From: Protula sp. h YS-2021
Lineage: Eukaryota > Annelida > Polychaeta > Sabellida > Serpulidae
DNA length: 64,000 nucleotides
Reading direction: 5' to 3'
Assembly: GCA_949752745.1 (NCBI GenBank)
Contig: OX457027.1
Span: forward strand, 88,557,720-88,621,719
Below are positions 13,863-24,657 of the stretch, piece by piece. Both the position numbers and the translations under genes were made by a program. The notes under the pieces are model-generated. The model saw only the letters and a list, made by a program, of their open reading frames with translations. It did not search any database and was not told where the DNA came from. Every line of letters begins with the position of its first letter. Within the stretch, counting starts at the first letter, position 1.

Positions 13863-14933
13863 TACGCGGCGAGAGACCGAGTGAAGTCGCATCCAACGGA
13901 CGCTGCATCACTGCGAAGGTTATCCAGTTGAGACAAGAGGCTTTTGTCTCGCACTAGTGGATATCGATCTGAGCATGGATGGCACCTGTTGGTACCATAT
14001 GTATTACTATGTGTGTCCAAAAATATGCAGAGAAACAGGGAGTATCTTTGGATCAGACGCTGTCTGTGCCGAGTACCCGTGTCATTAAAAAGGGGATAAT
14101 TTTGATTCCCAACAAACAAGTAAGGGGAGGGGTGTTCTTTCCGTACTACAAAACGGGAAACCAATAATTGTGTTCACACACTTCACAGTGCAGTTGTCTG
14201 TTTAGTTTTCGTTTTATTATCGAAATAACGTGTATTCTTATAAAATATGTAATTTGATAGACAGATTGTTATAAAGCTGAGGCACCACGTTTGGGGTTGG
14301 GGTATAAATTTACAAACGGCGAATTTCTCGAACCTGGCCCTTCACATTTAGGGGTCGTTTTAACAAAACATGGATACGCATGGTAACCAGTTGGTGTGTG
14401 AGTGCCAAATCAATAAGTACCAATAAGCGTGTATAGATCTTTGCTTCAACTATCCTTGGCTTCGAAGCATTGCGGCATCATGCCTTTAACACACTGATCC
14501 GAGTTAAGGTCTTTTGTATAAAGAACTAGATTGCAGTTTCCAGACGAAAAAGACTTTTCGGCAGTAATATTAAGAGAAGCAATTAACCTTTCATTCACTT
14601 TAAAACAGAAATGAAATGCAATTATTGAAACTAGCCAATCGTAGATTGTACATCCCCCACCTCGCTCATCCACACTATATATATAACAACAAAGTCTAAA
14701 TTATGCAAAATCGCCAAAATTACATTTTTTGAAGAAGTTGAAAAATAACCTGATGTTGCACAACTACACGTTATATAACAAAGATACAGCCAGGACAAAG
14801 AGGATTCTGGGCGGACGGACAGACGGACGGACACAAGGCGTTTCTATATCCGTTTCTATAGGGCGGCGGGGATAAAAATTGAAAAGGGATCAGTTCAATC
14901 TGTTATTAATCATCAGTCAATTAGCTTTCTTGA
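13863..14933. other. No gene seen
   Basis: Short overlapping frames only. A GGACGGACAGACGGACGG simple repeat lies near 14,811-14,831. Confidence 0.4.
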
Positions 14934-15205
14934 GGGGGTGAAGATTTGATATCAAATGTTCACCGGGGGAGTGACAATTTGATAAGGAGGGGTGAATATG
15001 TGATGACCAAATTTCTATCAAATATGCACCTCCCCCCGGTGAAGATTTGATATCAAATCTTCACCGGGGTGAGGTTTCTAGGGGGGGGGGGGGGGGGTGA
15101 AAATTGGATGACCAAATTTCTATCAAATATGCACCCCCCCCCCCCCCGGTGAAGATTTGATATCAAATCTTCCCCGGGGGTGAGGTTTCTAGGGGGGGTG
15201 AAAAT
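14934..15205. repeat. Palindromic repeat cluster centred on GATATC
   Basis: The word GAAGATTTGATATCAAATCT is itself nearly palindromic and recurs three times. At 15034-15069 it sits in a perfect 36-bp palindrome: CCCCGGTGAAGATTTGA, GATATC core, and the complement. A second copy near 15,147-15,182 has one mismatch. The copies are separated by GAGGTTTCTAGGGGG and CAAATTTCTATCAAATATGCACC blocks, giving an alternating direct and inverted structure. Confidence 0.8.
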
Positions 15206-15289
15206 TTGATGCCACGCCGGCACGGCCCTCGCCCTACAGTTGGAAGCATACCACTAGAAACCTCCCGCAATTCGGCAACCCTTCTATAT

Positions 15290-15600
15290 GTATATTTCTT
15301 TGTATAAAGTAATTCACACAGAACAGATATTTTGCAATTCTGAGGGAAGAAATCAACAACTAGCTATGCAAATATATAAAGAAGTTAAGTCATTAACTAA
15401 TGCACACACACACCACGCCAATAGTGGCCTAGATACATGTTTTTAGCACTACCCTTTCTAACAAATTGTAATTCATATCAACATATGTCGTGTAAAGATG
15501 TATAAACTCTGACCTTCAATAGAATATAAAGGTATCTCAAAGAACATTAATTGTGGAGTGTGGGTGGGGGAGAGGGAGGGGGGTTAGGTTGACCAAGCAA
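15290..15600. repeat. Dispersed repeat, relative of 35,930-36,180
   Basis: ACACAGAACAGATATTTTGC, the CACCACGCCAATA-GGCCT stretch and CATATGTCGTG-AAATATGTAT-like words occur in the same order at 35,930-36,180. The tail (ATAAAGGTATCTCAA) also resembles 38,934-38,950. It is an old dispersed non-coding repeat. Confidence 0.45.
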
Positions 15601-15631
15601 CCAAATAACTTTGTTTTTCCCAACAACCTCA

Positions 15632-15648
15632 TATTCTTCTTCTTCTTC

Positions 15649-15680
<32 letters not shown>

Positions 15681-15708
15681 CTTCTTCTTCTTCTTCTTCT
15701 TCTTCTTC
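15632..15708. repeat. (TTC)n microsatellite
   Basis: About 25 TTC units with one CTA interruption. Poly-Glu, poly-Arg and poly-Lys frames on the minus strand come from this array. Confidence 0.95.
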
Positions 15709-17374
15709 CAATACGACCCAAATGAATAGCACAACGACGAGCCCAAAGTCGATTTAATGTTGCGACGTTGACCCGACCAAAAAAAAAAAATGATCTCTGG
15801 TGGGGATTGGTCGTGTGTGGATTGGTTGCGTGGGGGTAGGTCTCGTCCATAGACCAACGCCTTACCAACGTCTTTGACACAGTTTGAATGGACCTTGGAT
15901 AAACAACGTTATTTAGACGTCACTTTCGGTCGCAACCAAAAATGCAACTTTTTCCGACTACTAAGCAACGTTGAATAGACGTCAGAAAATCAACGTTGGA
16001 TAGATGTAAAAAAAATAAACGTTTTATAGAAATCGGACTTGCAACCAAATACAACTACCTAATTTTATCGTCCACCGGAAATGCTAGCCATGCCAGGTCA
16101 CTCCGATAATAGACTAAAACAAAGTCATAAAGTATGGGACTTTTAAGAGCGCGCAATGCTTTCGACACCGAAGCTTGAAAAATATTTATGGCTTCATCCA
16201 TATTCTGCGTTACCGGATGGTCCAGGGGTGGGGTACTGTGGTGGAGGTGGGAAGGGGGCGGGTTTCCATACTATGATCGTCAAGATGGCGATTCTAGATT
16301 ATTGTTGTCCGGAGTTCTGTACATCACCGCTTTCCTGACGTCTGTCCAAAGTCGGAAGGTAGACGTTGTATCGAATTCAATAAACAACCAAGCTCCGACG
16401 TTGAACGGACGTAGAATGTGACTGGATTGAGAAGGAAAACGGTCTTCGTTTTCGTTCTCTTTTTAAAAAAAATTGATCTGTGATCTTTTCTTCTCGAGAA
16501 AAAATAGACCTGCACTTCAGGGCCGAACTTTTTTCCTTGACAATTTCTGTGACCGCACAAAGGCTAAATTTCTTTCGATATTTCCTGAAAAAATTGTTTA
16601 TTCACCTTAAAAAAGATCAATTAATATGGTAGATATTTCGAAGCGATTGAAGAATGAAAATATGAGCGCCGAAAGTGCGATTGCCAAAAAAGATTTAGGA
16701 CAAATTTCGTTTTGCATTATTTCTGCCTTTGCAGTAATTCTTTTTCACTTTAAAATTTTACAGACTCGATGACCATTTGATTTCCTTCCTTCTTTTTACA
16801 CCCTTATTTTTTTTTAATTTCGGCGACCCGGCATTGACTAAAATTTTTGTTTTTTTTTTCTATTTTTTTTCTATTTTTTTGTTAGGAAAATATGTTTAAT
16901 AGCCTTATTTTATGAAACGTTTGCAGTTTTATTGACTCAGTCCTGGGGATGAGAAACAACGTTATTTTTTCCACAAATAGCAAATTACTTTGAAGCGATA
17001 GAAGTATTTAAAGTGCAAGGCTAGAGCAAAACCAGTACTTTGAATCGCTCTTATTATTTCACTGCCTAGTATAATATTATTATTAACAGCATGTTTTATG
17101 TTACCGCTAAAAGATGAAAAACAGTGTATTCTGTGGTCCGAAATCCCGAGTTGTATATTAGCAAGGGTTTTATGACAACAGAATACACCCTCTGAGTGAA
17201 CTGCGAATGACGCTCAATATAACAACAGACTGCTCATAATTGCCTGCTCTCTAAATGAATAGAAATAATCAATTACACTTGAAGGGCAAAGTCTTCAGAT
17301 CTCTTCCGGGTATGCTATTGATCATTAGAAATGTGTAGAGTAAGACTTATTTCAAAGTTCCCCTTCTGATAGTT
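15709..17374. other. No gene seen; ACGTTG repeat patches
   Basis: Patches at 15,845-16,020 and 16,340-16,420 contain repeated AACGTTGAATAGACGT and GACGTTG words in both orientations, related to the hairpin at 8674-8706. The rest, including an AT-rich stretch at 16,560-17,300, shows no gene. Confidence 0.4.
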
Positions 17375-17446
17375 TAGCTGAGTGATGTAGTGGTTAGGGC
17401 GCATGCTTGGTAAGCAAGACGTCCACAGTTCGAAACCAACTGGCTA
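17375..17446 (+). repeat. tRNA-Thr-like SINE head
   Basis: The 72-nt stretch has pol III promoter boxes: an A-box-like TAGTGGTTAGGGCG and a B box AGTTCGAAACC. The anticodon arm is CATGC-TTGGTAA-GCAAG, anticodon GGT, with one A-A mismatch. The acceptor pairs only partly (TAGC with GGCTA plus wobbles), and no good T stem forms. It is therefore more likely a tRNA-derived SINE or pseudogene than a working tRNA. Related heads lie at 23,405-23,482 and 38,645-38,715 (both minus). Confidence 0.4.
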
Positions 17447-17975
17447 CATTTTACATGATCCCACAAATTACTTAACCCGCTTGCCAAGTCCAAAGTGGGT
17501 TATATATGTAAAGTCTTAAACCGTGGATTCAAAATGTCTGGATATTTAACGTTATTAATCGAAATTGAAAATAGAGACAAAAAGGGAGTACATATAATGT
17601 TTAGATCTTGTTGAAGGATTTGTTGGGAAAAGAGGGGGTACAACTCCTCTTCCAATTACTTTGTGAATCTCATTTAATTATCATTGTTATAGTTAAATAT
17701 CACTGTTTTAAAATCCTCCGTCTCATATTTGTCATCTTTGTTTGATTCAATACGAGTAGCAGAAAAGCTAGAGCTAGGAATATTAAATTAATATTGATAT
17801 GATGCATTTGAGAAAAATGCTAAAAAGAAAGTTAGAAATCCCCCCCCCCCCCAGAATTACTTCTATGAAATAATCACAGTCGTGAAATTTCAAATCACAC
17901 AAAAACGATCAATGCTTAATTAACCCCATTCAAAACTGATTGTCTGCTTCAGGCGTTTCCAAATAGGGAGAAAAA
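17447..17975. other. No gene seen
   Basis: This is the probable body of the tRNA-derived element followed by AT-rich sequence. No coding or RNA feature is supported. Confidence 0.35.
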
Positions 17976-18229
17976 AGATATCCCGCACACTTAAAGTATC
18001 TCGTACACTTAAGATATCCCACACACTTAAGATATCTCGTACACTTAAGATACCCCGTACACTTAAGATATCCCGTACACTTAATATATCTCGCACACCT
18101 AAGATATCCCGTACACTTAAGATATCTCTTACACTTAAGATATCCCGCACACTTAAGATATCCCATACACTTAAGATATCCCGTACACTTAAGATATCTC
18201 GTACACTTAAGATATCCCGCACACTTTAA
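17976..18229. repeat. 18-bp minisatellite
   Basis: About 14 tandem copies of an 18-bp unit, consensus ACTTAAGATATCCCGTAC, with single-base variants (CGCAC, CGTAC, CACAC). The unit length is a multiple of three, so the minus strand reads as a Arg-Asp-Ile-Leu-Ser-Val repeat. There are no spacers, so it is not a CRISPR array. Confidence 0.95.
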
Positions 18230-21200
18230 GTTGCGGTAGTCAATTATGTCCGATCTTCCAATTACATTTGCTGATTTCGAGACGGTAGAGCTGTTAAGAC
18301 AAAAATGTTTGATAAATCAATAAATGGTAGAATCTATGCTTTTGTTTAAAAACAGTCTGTAATTTGTTGGAGTAATATAGATTAGGTCTGGTTACTTATG
18401 TAGCGCCTCTGAAACATTGATAGGCCTGCATTCTGTTTTGAAGTGAAGTCTTTAAAATGCTAGATAACAATATGAATTTAATACACCTCCCATGAGAGGG
18501 CAAATACAATGAGTGCTATTGAATCACTTCTTTAAAATATTAGTTATGGCATTTACAAGTGCAAAACCACAACAGTGTGTAACTGAAATAAGACTGATTG
18601 TACGTAAAATGCTTAGTTGCAGAAATTAGAACTGAATTACAAATGGGATTTAAAAGCCAATGGAAAATCGAACAAAGAATTTCTGTCTTTTCACGTATGG
18701 GTTAATAAATGTTCCATGCAAACCTGGATAATTTAATTATATGCACAAGTTGGTGGGGAACATAATCATGTGTACATTCCCTCAAAAATGAAAAGATATG
18801 GTGTAAGCAATATTGCACAGACTTCGTTGTTTAGTCTTTATTACTATCTTCGACGCCTGTTTCGCGCCTTTTATGAAACCTTTATATAGATGTAGAACAG
18901 CAACGCAGCTACGCTGTTGCTTGGCAGTATCTTCTGAGCTGCTTTCCTGTGTCTATTCAACACATCGACTTTCCGCATTGTTTTCCCGGATCAATAGCGT
19001 ACCTTAAATAATGCAAAGTCCGTGACCAACTAAGTAAACCGTAATTCATGTCGACCAACCAAAAACAGACTTGTCTCAAAGGAGCAGTTTGTTTGTTGTT
19101 CTTTGCGATCATAATACAAATTGTGGAAGTATTGGAACGGGGACGTTTATAGAGATCAGAAAACATTTTACAGATGAAATAACGATGTGATTATATTATA
19201 TTCACTGGAAATGAGAGCAATGATGAGATTTTTAGAAAATAGGTCCTGACAAAACAGTCAATGTGAGGATGCAAAATATTTGAATTTGTGGAGTAGGCAG
19301 TTTTCCTGCCTGGTATTTGAAAATATGCATAAAATTACCCCATAACTATCCAGCGTTTCTGGTTGACCCAAGTGTGGGGTATGCTTTACGGTCAAGAGTG
19401 ACTTTTTTATAAATGTCCTTTGCCAGCGGTCCATATCACTTGCTTTACCGAAATCAAGGAACAGAGGCTTCGACTCCAGTAAGAAAGCCCAACTTTGAGC
19501 TGTTTTTGTGCGTTGTTATAAAACAGCTGACACCTAGCGAGATCTATTTGTTATATCTAAACACAGAGAGGATGGATATTTTAAAAAATAGTTCCTTTCG
19601 TTTATGAGTCTCATTTTCGGGGGATCCTTAGTGTGTCTCCAGAGTGACTGAGTGTTATACACAACAGCAGCGGCCTTTGTGTGGAGCCATGTATGTAACG
19701 TCTGCATATCCTTACCGCAAGCTGAACCAGTTTTAATGAAAACAATATAACGGAAACGCTACATGTTTTGCGTTTCGCGTTTTGGTTGCCCCGCTATTGT
19801 TCCTCCCCCTCCTCTTTGGGCCAAAGTGCGTTCAAAATTCAAAACGACCTTGCAGCGGTAAAATTTTTGTCCTTTTATGTGTCTCGGAACGAGTTTTTAG
19901 GTATTGGGTTTTAAGCGTTACAGTAACACTGGCAGTCATGCCCATACCTGCAAGATGATTATTATATGCCAAAAAAGGGGGAGCAATGCCTAACACACAG
20001 TGAAAGGCAACTGTTAGATATATAACTCTTCTGCCACATGATGTGCTTTCTCATGTGTGTAAAAACATTAATGAGATGGCGCTGTTTAGTTAAAAGAGGT
20101 ATTTTAATACACATTTTGGGGTTAGTTTACGAGACTCATTCACATTTATTGTTTACGTCTTTGTTTTCTCTAATCATAGTCCAAATAAATTGAGGGCAAT
20201 TTCTAAGCACGAAACATTTTAAACCTTAAGATTTCAGTTCATATTTTAGTACTGATATATCCCCAGCAGACCGCTGATCGATGTGATACATTGTTCCCAC
20301 GTCAGAAGGCTTGTTGCTAAGTGAATGTTGGCACTACTTTATACTGCAAAACGTATATAATGGGATTTTTTAAATGAATTAGATTATGTGTTATGTAATA
20401 TCGCTGACGATTAACTGCACTTTTCGATACCGAAACATTCCAGCAATTAATTTATATTAAACCTTCAGTAGTTGTAAATAACCTGAAGGAATCGAGCTGG
20501 TCCACTTAAAAAATAAATATACGCTGGTCTGAAGAGTGGTCCCTCAGAGTCAAAAGGTCTTCAGAACAGTGGAACAACCCATAAAGAGCCATTATTTTTA
20601 CTTTTACTACACCAAAAATGTAGAAAGGTACCATCGCTGATATCTATGCTGGACAATTATGTCTCACAGATTGAGTATGCAGGCTACAGAAATATATTAT
20701 ACCACATGTCTAATGTGTCCATAGAAATAATCTATACCCTTCCCAGTGGTATTGCACTCTAGGATTCTTAAAACCTCTGAATTTGCCTATTCCCACTGTT
20801 AGATGGGACTGAAGTCCGGAGCAGGAGAGCCCGCCATTTTGAACTGCTCGGAAAAGGTCGCGAATTACGCTAAACACGTGACAGCCCATTGACAATGTCC
20901 AATGTCACAAATGGAGGAGTGCTGAGATTAAGTCTAAATGAAAAGGCGTCAAGCTCAGTTCCATCTTCAATGATCAATCTGAAGTGGGTCAGAGGAACAT
21001 TCCTGAACCGAAACTAATGTACATTTTTTTTGCATAAAAAGAAAAAATAAAATGTGAAAACACGAGAGTTGTCTGGTTGAGGTGCATGCTAACAGACTAA
21101 CCGATGCCGAATGAACCTATTCATCTCCCTACCTCCTCCCAATTGATGGATCACACCGGCGACACTTGATGAGGTTATAATGAAATCACATGTTTTCTTA

Positions 21201-21714
21201 AAATGTAACACTTACAATCGTGAATCGACTGGCTTCACTGGGTCAAAAGACAGGAAAAACAAATAAATGCAGTTCCATCTAAACACAAATGTCACACATA
21301 AAAACAAAGATCAGCACTCAAAACAACCCAAATTTGGGATTTTTAGCACAAAAGCTCTTGCCAATACAATTATAACGTTTATAATCCAATACTATCAGAA
21401 AATAAAACTCTCAAAAACTCTTTAAGATCTCACTTAAGCTTGCATTATCAGCAATGTTGGTCAATTATTGGTCCATAATGGAGAAATTACTAGATAGTAT
21501 TTGATAATAGAATTCGGCATGGGCCGCAACCTGATTTAAGAATATCCAACAGGAACATCTTACGGATAGCTCTTAGAGAGTTGGCAATCTGACTACATGG
21601 TTTGCTTTAACCTTACTCTCCCTGAAAAGGGTCTTTGGCTTCTCATAATTCGTTGACAATTAGAGACCGATTGCTTACACAGGTCCTTGTTGAAATTTGG
21701 CATAAAAGAGATGA
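18230..21714. other. No gene seen (3.5 kb)
   Basis: Only short frames without ATG-led domains. I found no tandem array, long inverted repeat or RNA gene. Confidence 0.4.
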
Positions 21715-23140
21715 CTAGAGCTTTGTGGCTCGCAGGTCTATATTGATTCCAAATTTCGAGACAGCAACGTAGGACTGTAACAGGACACAGAGACCAGCTC
21801 GGCTTCTCTGATAGGGTTGGGAGAGTAATATGCTCATGATGGCAAGCACTCGTTCAGAATTTTGGACTCGAACCACAGCTGGAGGAGGGGTAGATACTGG
21901 CATACTTACATACCTTGTAGTCCGATCCATGCTTTCAGTACTTTTATGATCTTTAAAAACACATGTGGGACTGCGGACAGGCCGATCCAGGAACCAGAAG
22001 CGTTTTCGCCCTATTTGGAAGAGCAGATACTTTCTGGCCGAGTGGTGAATAGTAGACAGGCGTCGAGGAGATCTATCAACATGCCTCACATACCCTCTTT
22101 TAGAGTCTCTTTTATGACCTAGGCAATGCCTCTGGAACGAGGTCACGTGAAGAAACTGGTTGAGGGCTTAGAGGTCGCTTACTAATCTCCAACCCCCTCT
22201 TCTTGGAGACCAGAAAGATATGGCTGAAAAAACCCGGGAAGTCTTCTGGCACCTCCTCTATCGCAACTTGTTCTGTTATAAGGCACGGTCCTTTTCTGAG
22301 CCCGGTTGATTTGACGTGTCTAGGCTGTCTGGCACTTTGAGATGTAAGAGGACCAGTTTGACCTCCCGGTCCCCGTTTGAAATGAAGAACGTACCGGTCT
22401 TTGATCCAGCGTACTGCCCACACGACGCTCCCGTTTTCCTTAAGACTAACATAACTTTCCTAGCTTGCATCCTACGGGTAAGGAGGCCTCACAGGAGAGT
22501 AAATTGTCCAATTCGCTTGAGTTTAGAAAAGCATCGATGGAAATGAGGGGACTGTATCTGAAAACTAGCGTTTGACTGGTCCGAAGACGACCGTTGTGGC
22601 CTTCTGCGCTTGCTGGACTGGTGGAAGGGGGCACGGGAAATCAGAGACATTAAGGTGGAATCTTGCGGCGTCGAACCGCAGTCCTGGTTTACTCGCTCTT
22701 TCTCAGCTGGCGAAAACAGTTCCTTTTCGCCCAGAATAAGAGTATTACGCAGTTTACGTACGCCCTTCACAGTGGACCAGCAAAGCTACAGGAAAACGTC
22801 TCTCCCTGAATTGATCATTGATGATAATAATGTACTTGGACAACTTGAAGACGTCCCGTGTTCCTATCGCCAGGCTGTCCAGAAGTTTCACAGACACGGG
22901 ATCACCGAGTCGCAAATTGTCCCACCTGTATTTAAGGGCCTTGGGCATATGGACCCGAAAGGACATAATTTTCAAGACGTGGCGAGAAGATACCTCAATG
23001 ACGTCCTCCTCTGCTAGTGGAATGTTTGAATCGGTTTTGACCGACGGCATCCATAAATTGCGTTGAACCGGTTGATCCATCTGAAAGTGAAGATAAGCGA
23101 ATTCCAAATCTTTACGAAGTAATATTGAGTGAGATTCCAT
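21715..23140 (-). pseudogene. DIRS-like retrotransposon remnant (gag/RT part)
   Basis: The minus-strand frames around 22,112-22,423 contain PGFFSHIFLVSKK, the conserved start of the reverse-transcriptase fingers in DIRS/Ngaro-type elements. The next frame (21,715-22,146) continues with a degraded palm ending in HHSARKYLLFQIG, another family signature. The region just upstream (22,446-23,140) would be the gag side. The reading frame changes at least twice and the catalytic palm motif is lost, so this is a decayed fragment. No tyrosine recombinase or split direct repeats are visible, so the exact family is inferred from RT wording alone. Confidence 0.5.
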
Positions 23141-23404
23141 AGACTGCGATTATACAGAATAATATATTGTGAGACAGTCTGATTATAACACATTTCTGGT
23201 CCATCTTTTCCAATGCTTACAAACAGTGGGGCTCATCCTTAGAGGATTTGTCTGATACTATTTTGGGCGAGTTTTTGCGCACATTCTATCTAGGCCTTTT
23301 TATAAAGGGATGGTCGAAAGTCTCAGTGGTCGTTAATTTTGAATGAGCTAACAGATCCGCATTCGCTTAGCTAAGGAGATTGGAGCCGACGTCAATCCCC
23401 TGCA

Positions 23405-23482
23405 TTCCACCCCGAGCTGGGATCGGACTCGAAACCTTGGGATTACCAGACTAACGCTCTAACCAACTAAGCTAACCGTCAC
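23405..23482 (-). repeat. tRNA-like SINE head
   Basis: Read on the minus strand, GACGGTTAGCTTAGTTGG is followed by an A box (TTAGAGCG), a TGGTAA anticodon-loop signature and a B-box-like GGTTTCGAGTCC. The TGGTAA loop is shared with the elements at 17,375 and 38,645. The B box carries an extra base, so it is probably not a working tRNA. Confidence 0.4.
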
Positions 23483-23622
23483 CTTATAGCAGCCTGGGGC
23501 ATTTAGAACTGGGGTTGTTATACGTTTGTGGATAACTGAAATGCTTGATAATGCAACTGCTCTGGCGTTAAGTTCTGAAAAGTACAATGTAGGGTCCGCG
23601 GTGCAACTGGAGCGTCCTATAA

Positions 23623-23626
23623 AACA
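23623..23626. repeat. Target site duplication AACA, left
   Basis: AACA directly abuts the left LTR and is repeated at 34006-34009 after the right LTR. A 4-bp duplication is usual for Ty3/gypsy integration. Confidence 0.85.
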
Positions 23627-24329
23627 TGTAGCACGGTTGGTCAGAGTGCTACGGGTTTTCCATAAATGAGAGCCGGTCGGTAATGAAGACAATAAAAAGC
23701 TGTACCACTGACAACTAAACTACATTTATTAATATCTCATTTTTACATTAAAGTTCCAATATTCTTCTTCGCGTTGTGTTTTAGTTAATGCTTTATAAGT
23801 TTTCCAGGCTGATGATTAGTTAACCATCGAATTTTAAAAGTGTCAAGTCCAGCGAGCACGAGCAAGAGCGTTAATACAGAGTGATGTTGTCAGTAGTCTT
23901 CGACCGAACTCCGAGGGGCAGAGGAGCGGCGGTTTCTTTTATATCATTTTGTGACATAGTTTCGAGAACGAGGCTGTGACGTAAGTTAATGGGCTTGTTT
24001 TCGAGTTTGGGCTCTTTGTCTTTCTCTGGGAGAAAGCAGATGTCCAAAGTTATGGTTATGGCCTGTCACGGGGTAATTTTACTCACTGACCTGACATAAA
24101 GATAAACTGGTTCCGCCATAAAGCTAATTTATTTGAAGAATTAATGAGAGGGATATCCTTGCAGGTGTTCCTAATAGCTTTCTTTATGGCTCTTGTGGTA
24201 ATTAATCTAGGCGTTGAATAATTACGGCTCAAGTTACAAAGGGGTAAGCTTACAATTTCCATCTATCTTGCTCATACTTTCATGGTCACAAAAGTCTGAA
24301 AAGGGAATCATTTGAACTACCATTTTACA
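23627..24329 (-). repeat. LTR (3' LTR of the minus-strand element)
   Basis: This is a 703-bp repeat, TGTAGC to TTACA on the plus strand, with TG...CA ends. It looks identical to 33303-34005. Read in the element's direction there is a TATAAAA-type box near 23,944-23,936 and a polyadenylation signal AATAAA at 23,730-23,725, placing U3 to the right and U5 to the left. Identity of the two LTRs points to recent insertion. Confidence 0.93.
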
Positions 24330-24343
24330 TTCCTACCCATCCC
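24330..24343 (-). other. Putative polypurine tract
   Basis: On the minus strand GGGATGGGTAGGAA lies immediately before the 3' LTR, the position where plus-strand priming occurs in LTR elements. It is purine-rich with two T interruptions, so the assignment rests on location as much as composition. Confidence 0.6.
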
Positions 24344-24657
24344 GGGGAAAAGATTTCGTGAATCTTTTAATTACCATACAAGTATATATTTTATACATTT
24401 GGTGTTCAAATTAGTCTCTTTTCACCTTTTCACAAAATACACAATACATTATACAGAATCATCATCATCTAATCTATTAAGCAACATCAATGCCATACAC
24501 CGAATAATACATCAATAATACAGTAAGTCGACTTAATTCATTACACATACAATATCCAACAGCAAGCACTGCCATCTATATACTATTTACAAACTCGAGT
24601 TTTAATCAATTCAATAATCAAGGAATTCAATATGGCCATAATCATGATACAACCACT

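Noticed and set aside
17920..18222. Repeat of RDILSV-type peptide
   Set aside because: This is a by-product of an 18-bp tandem repeat. No start or flanking domain.
17976..18229. CRISPR array
   Set aside because: Units are contiguous without spacers, and the context is an animal genome.
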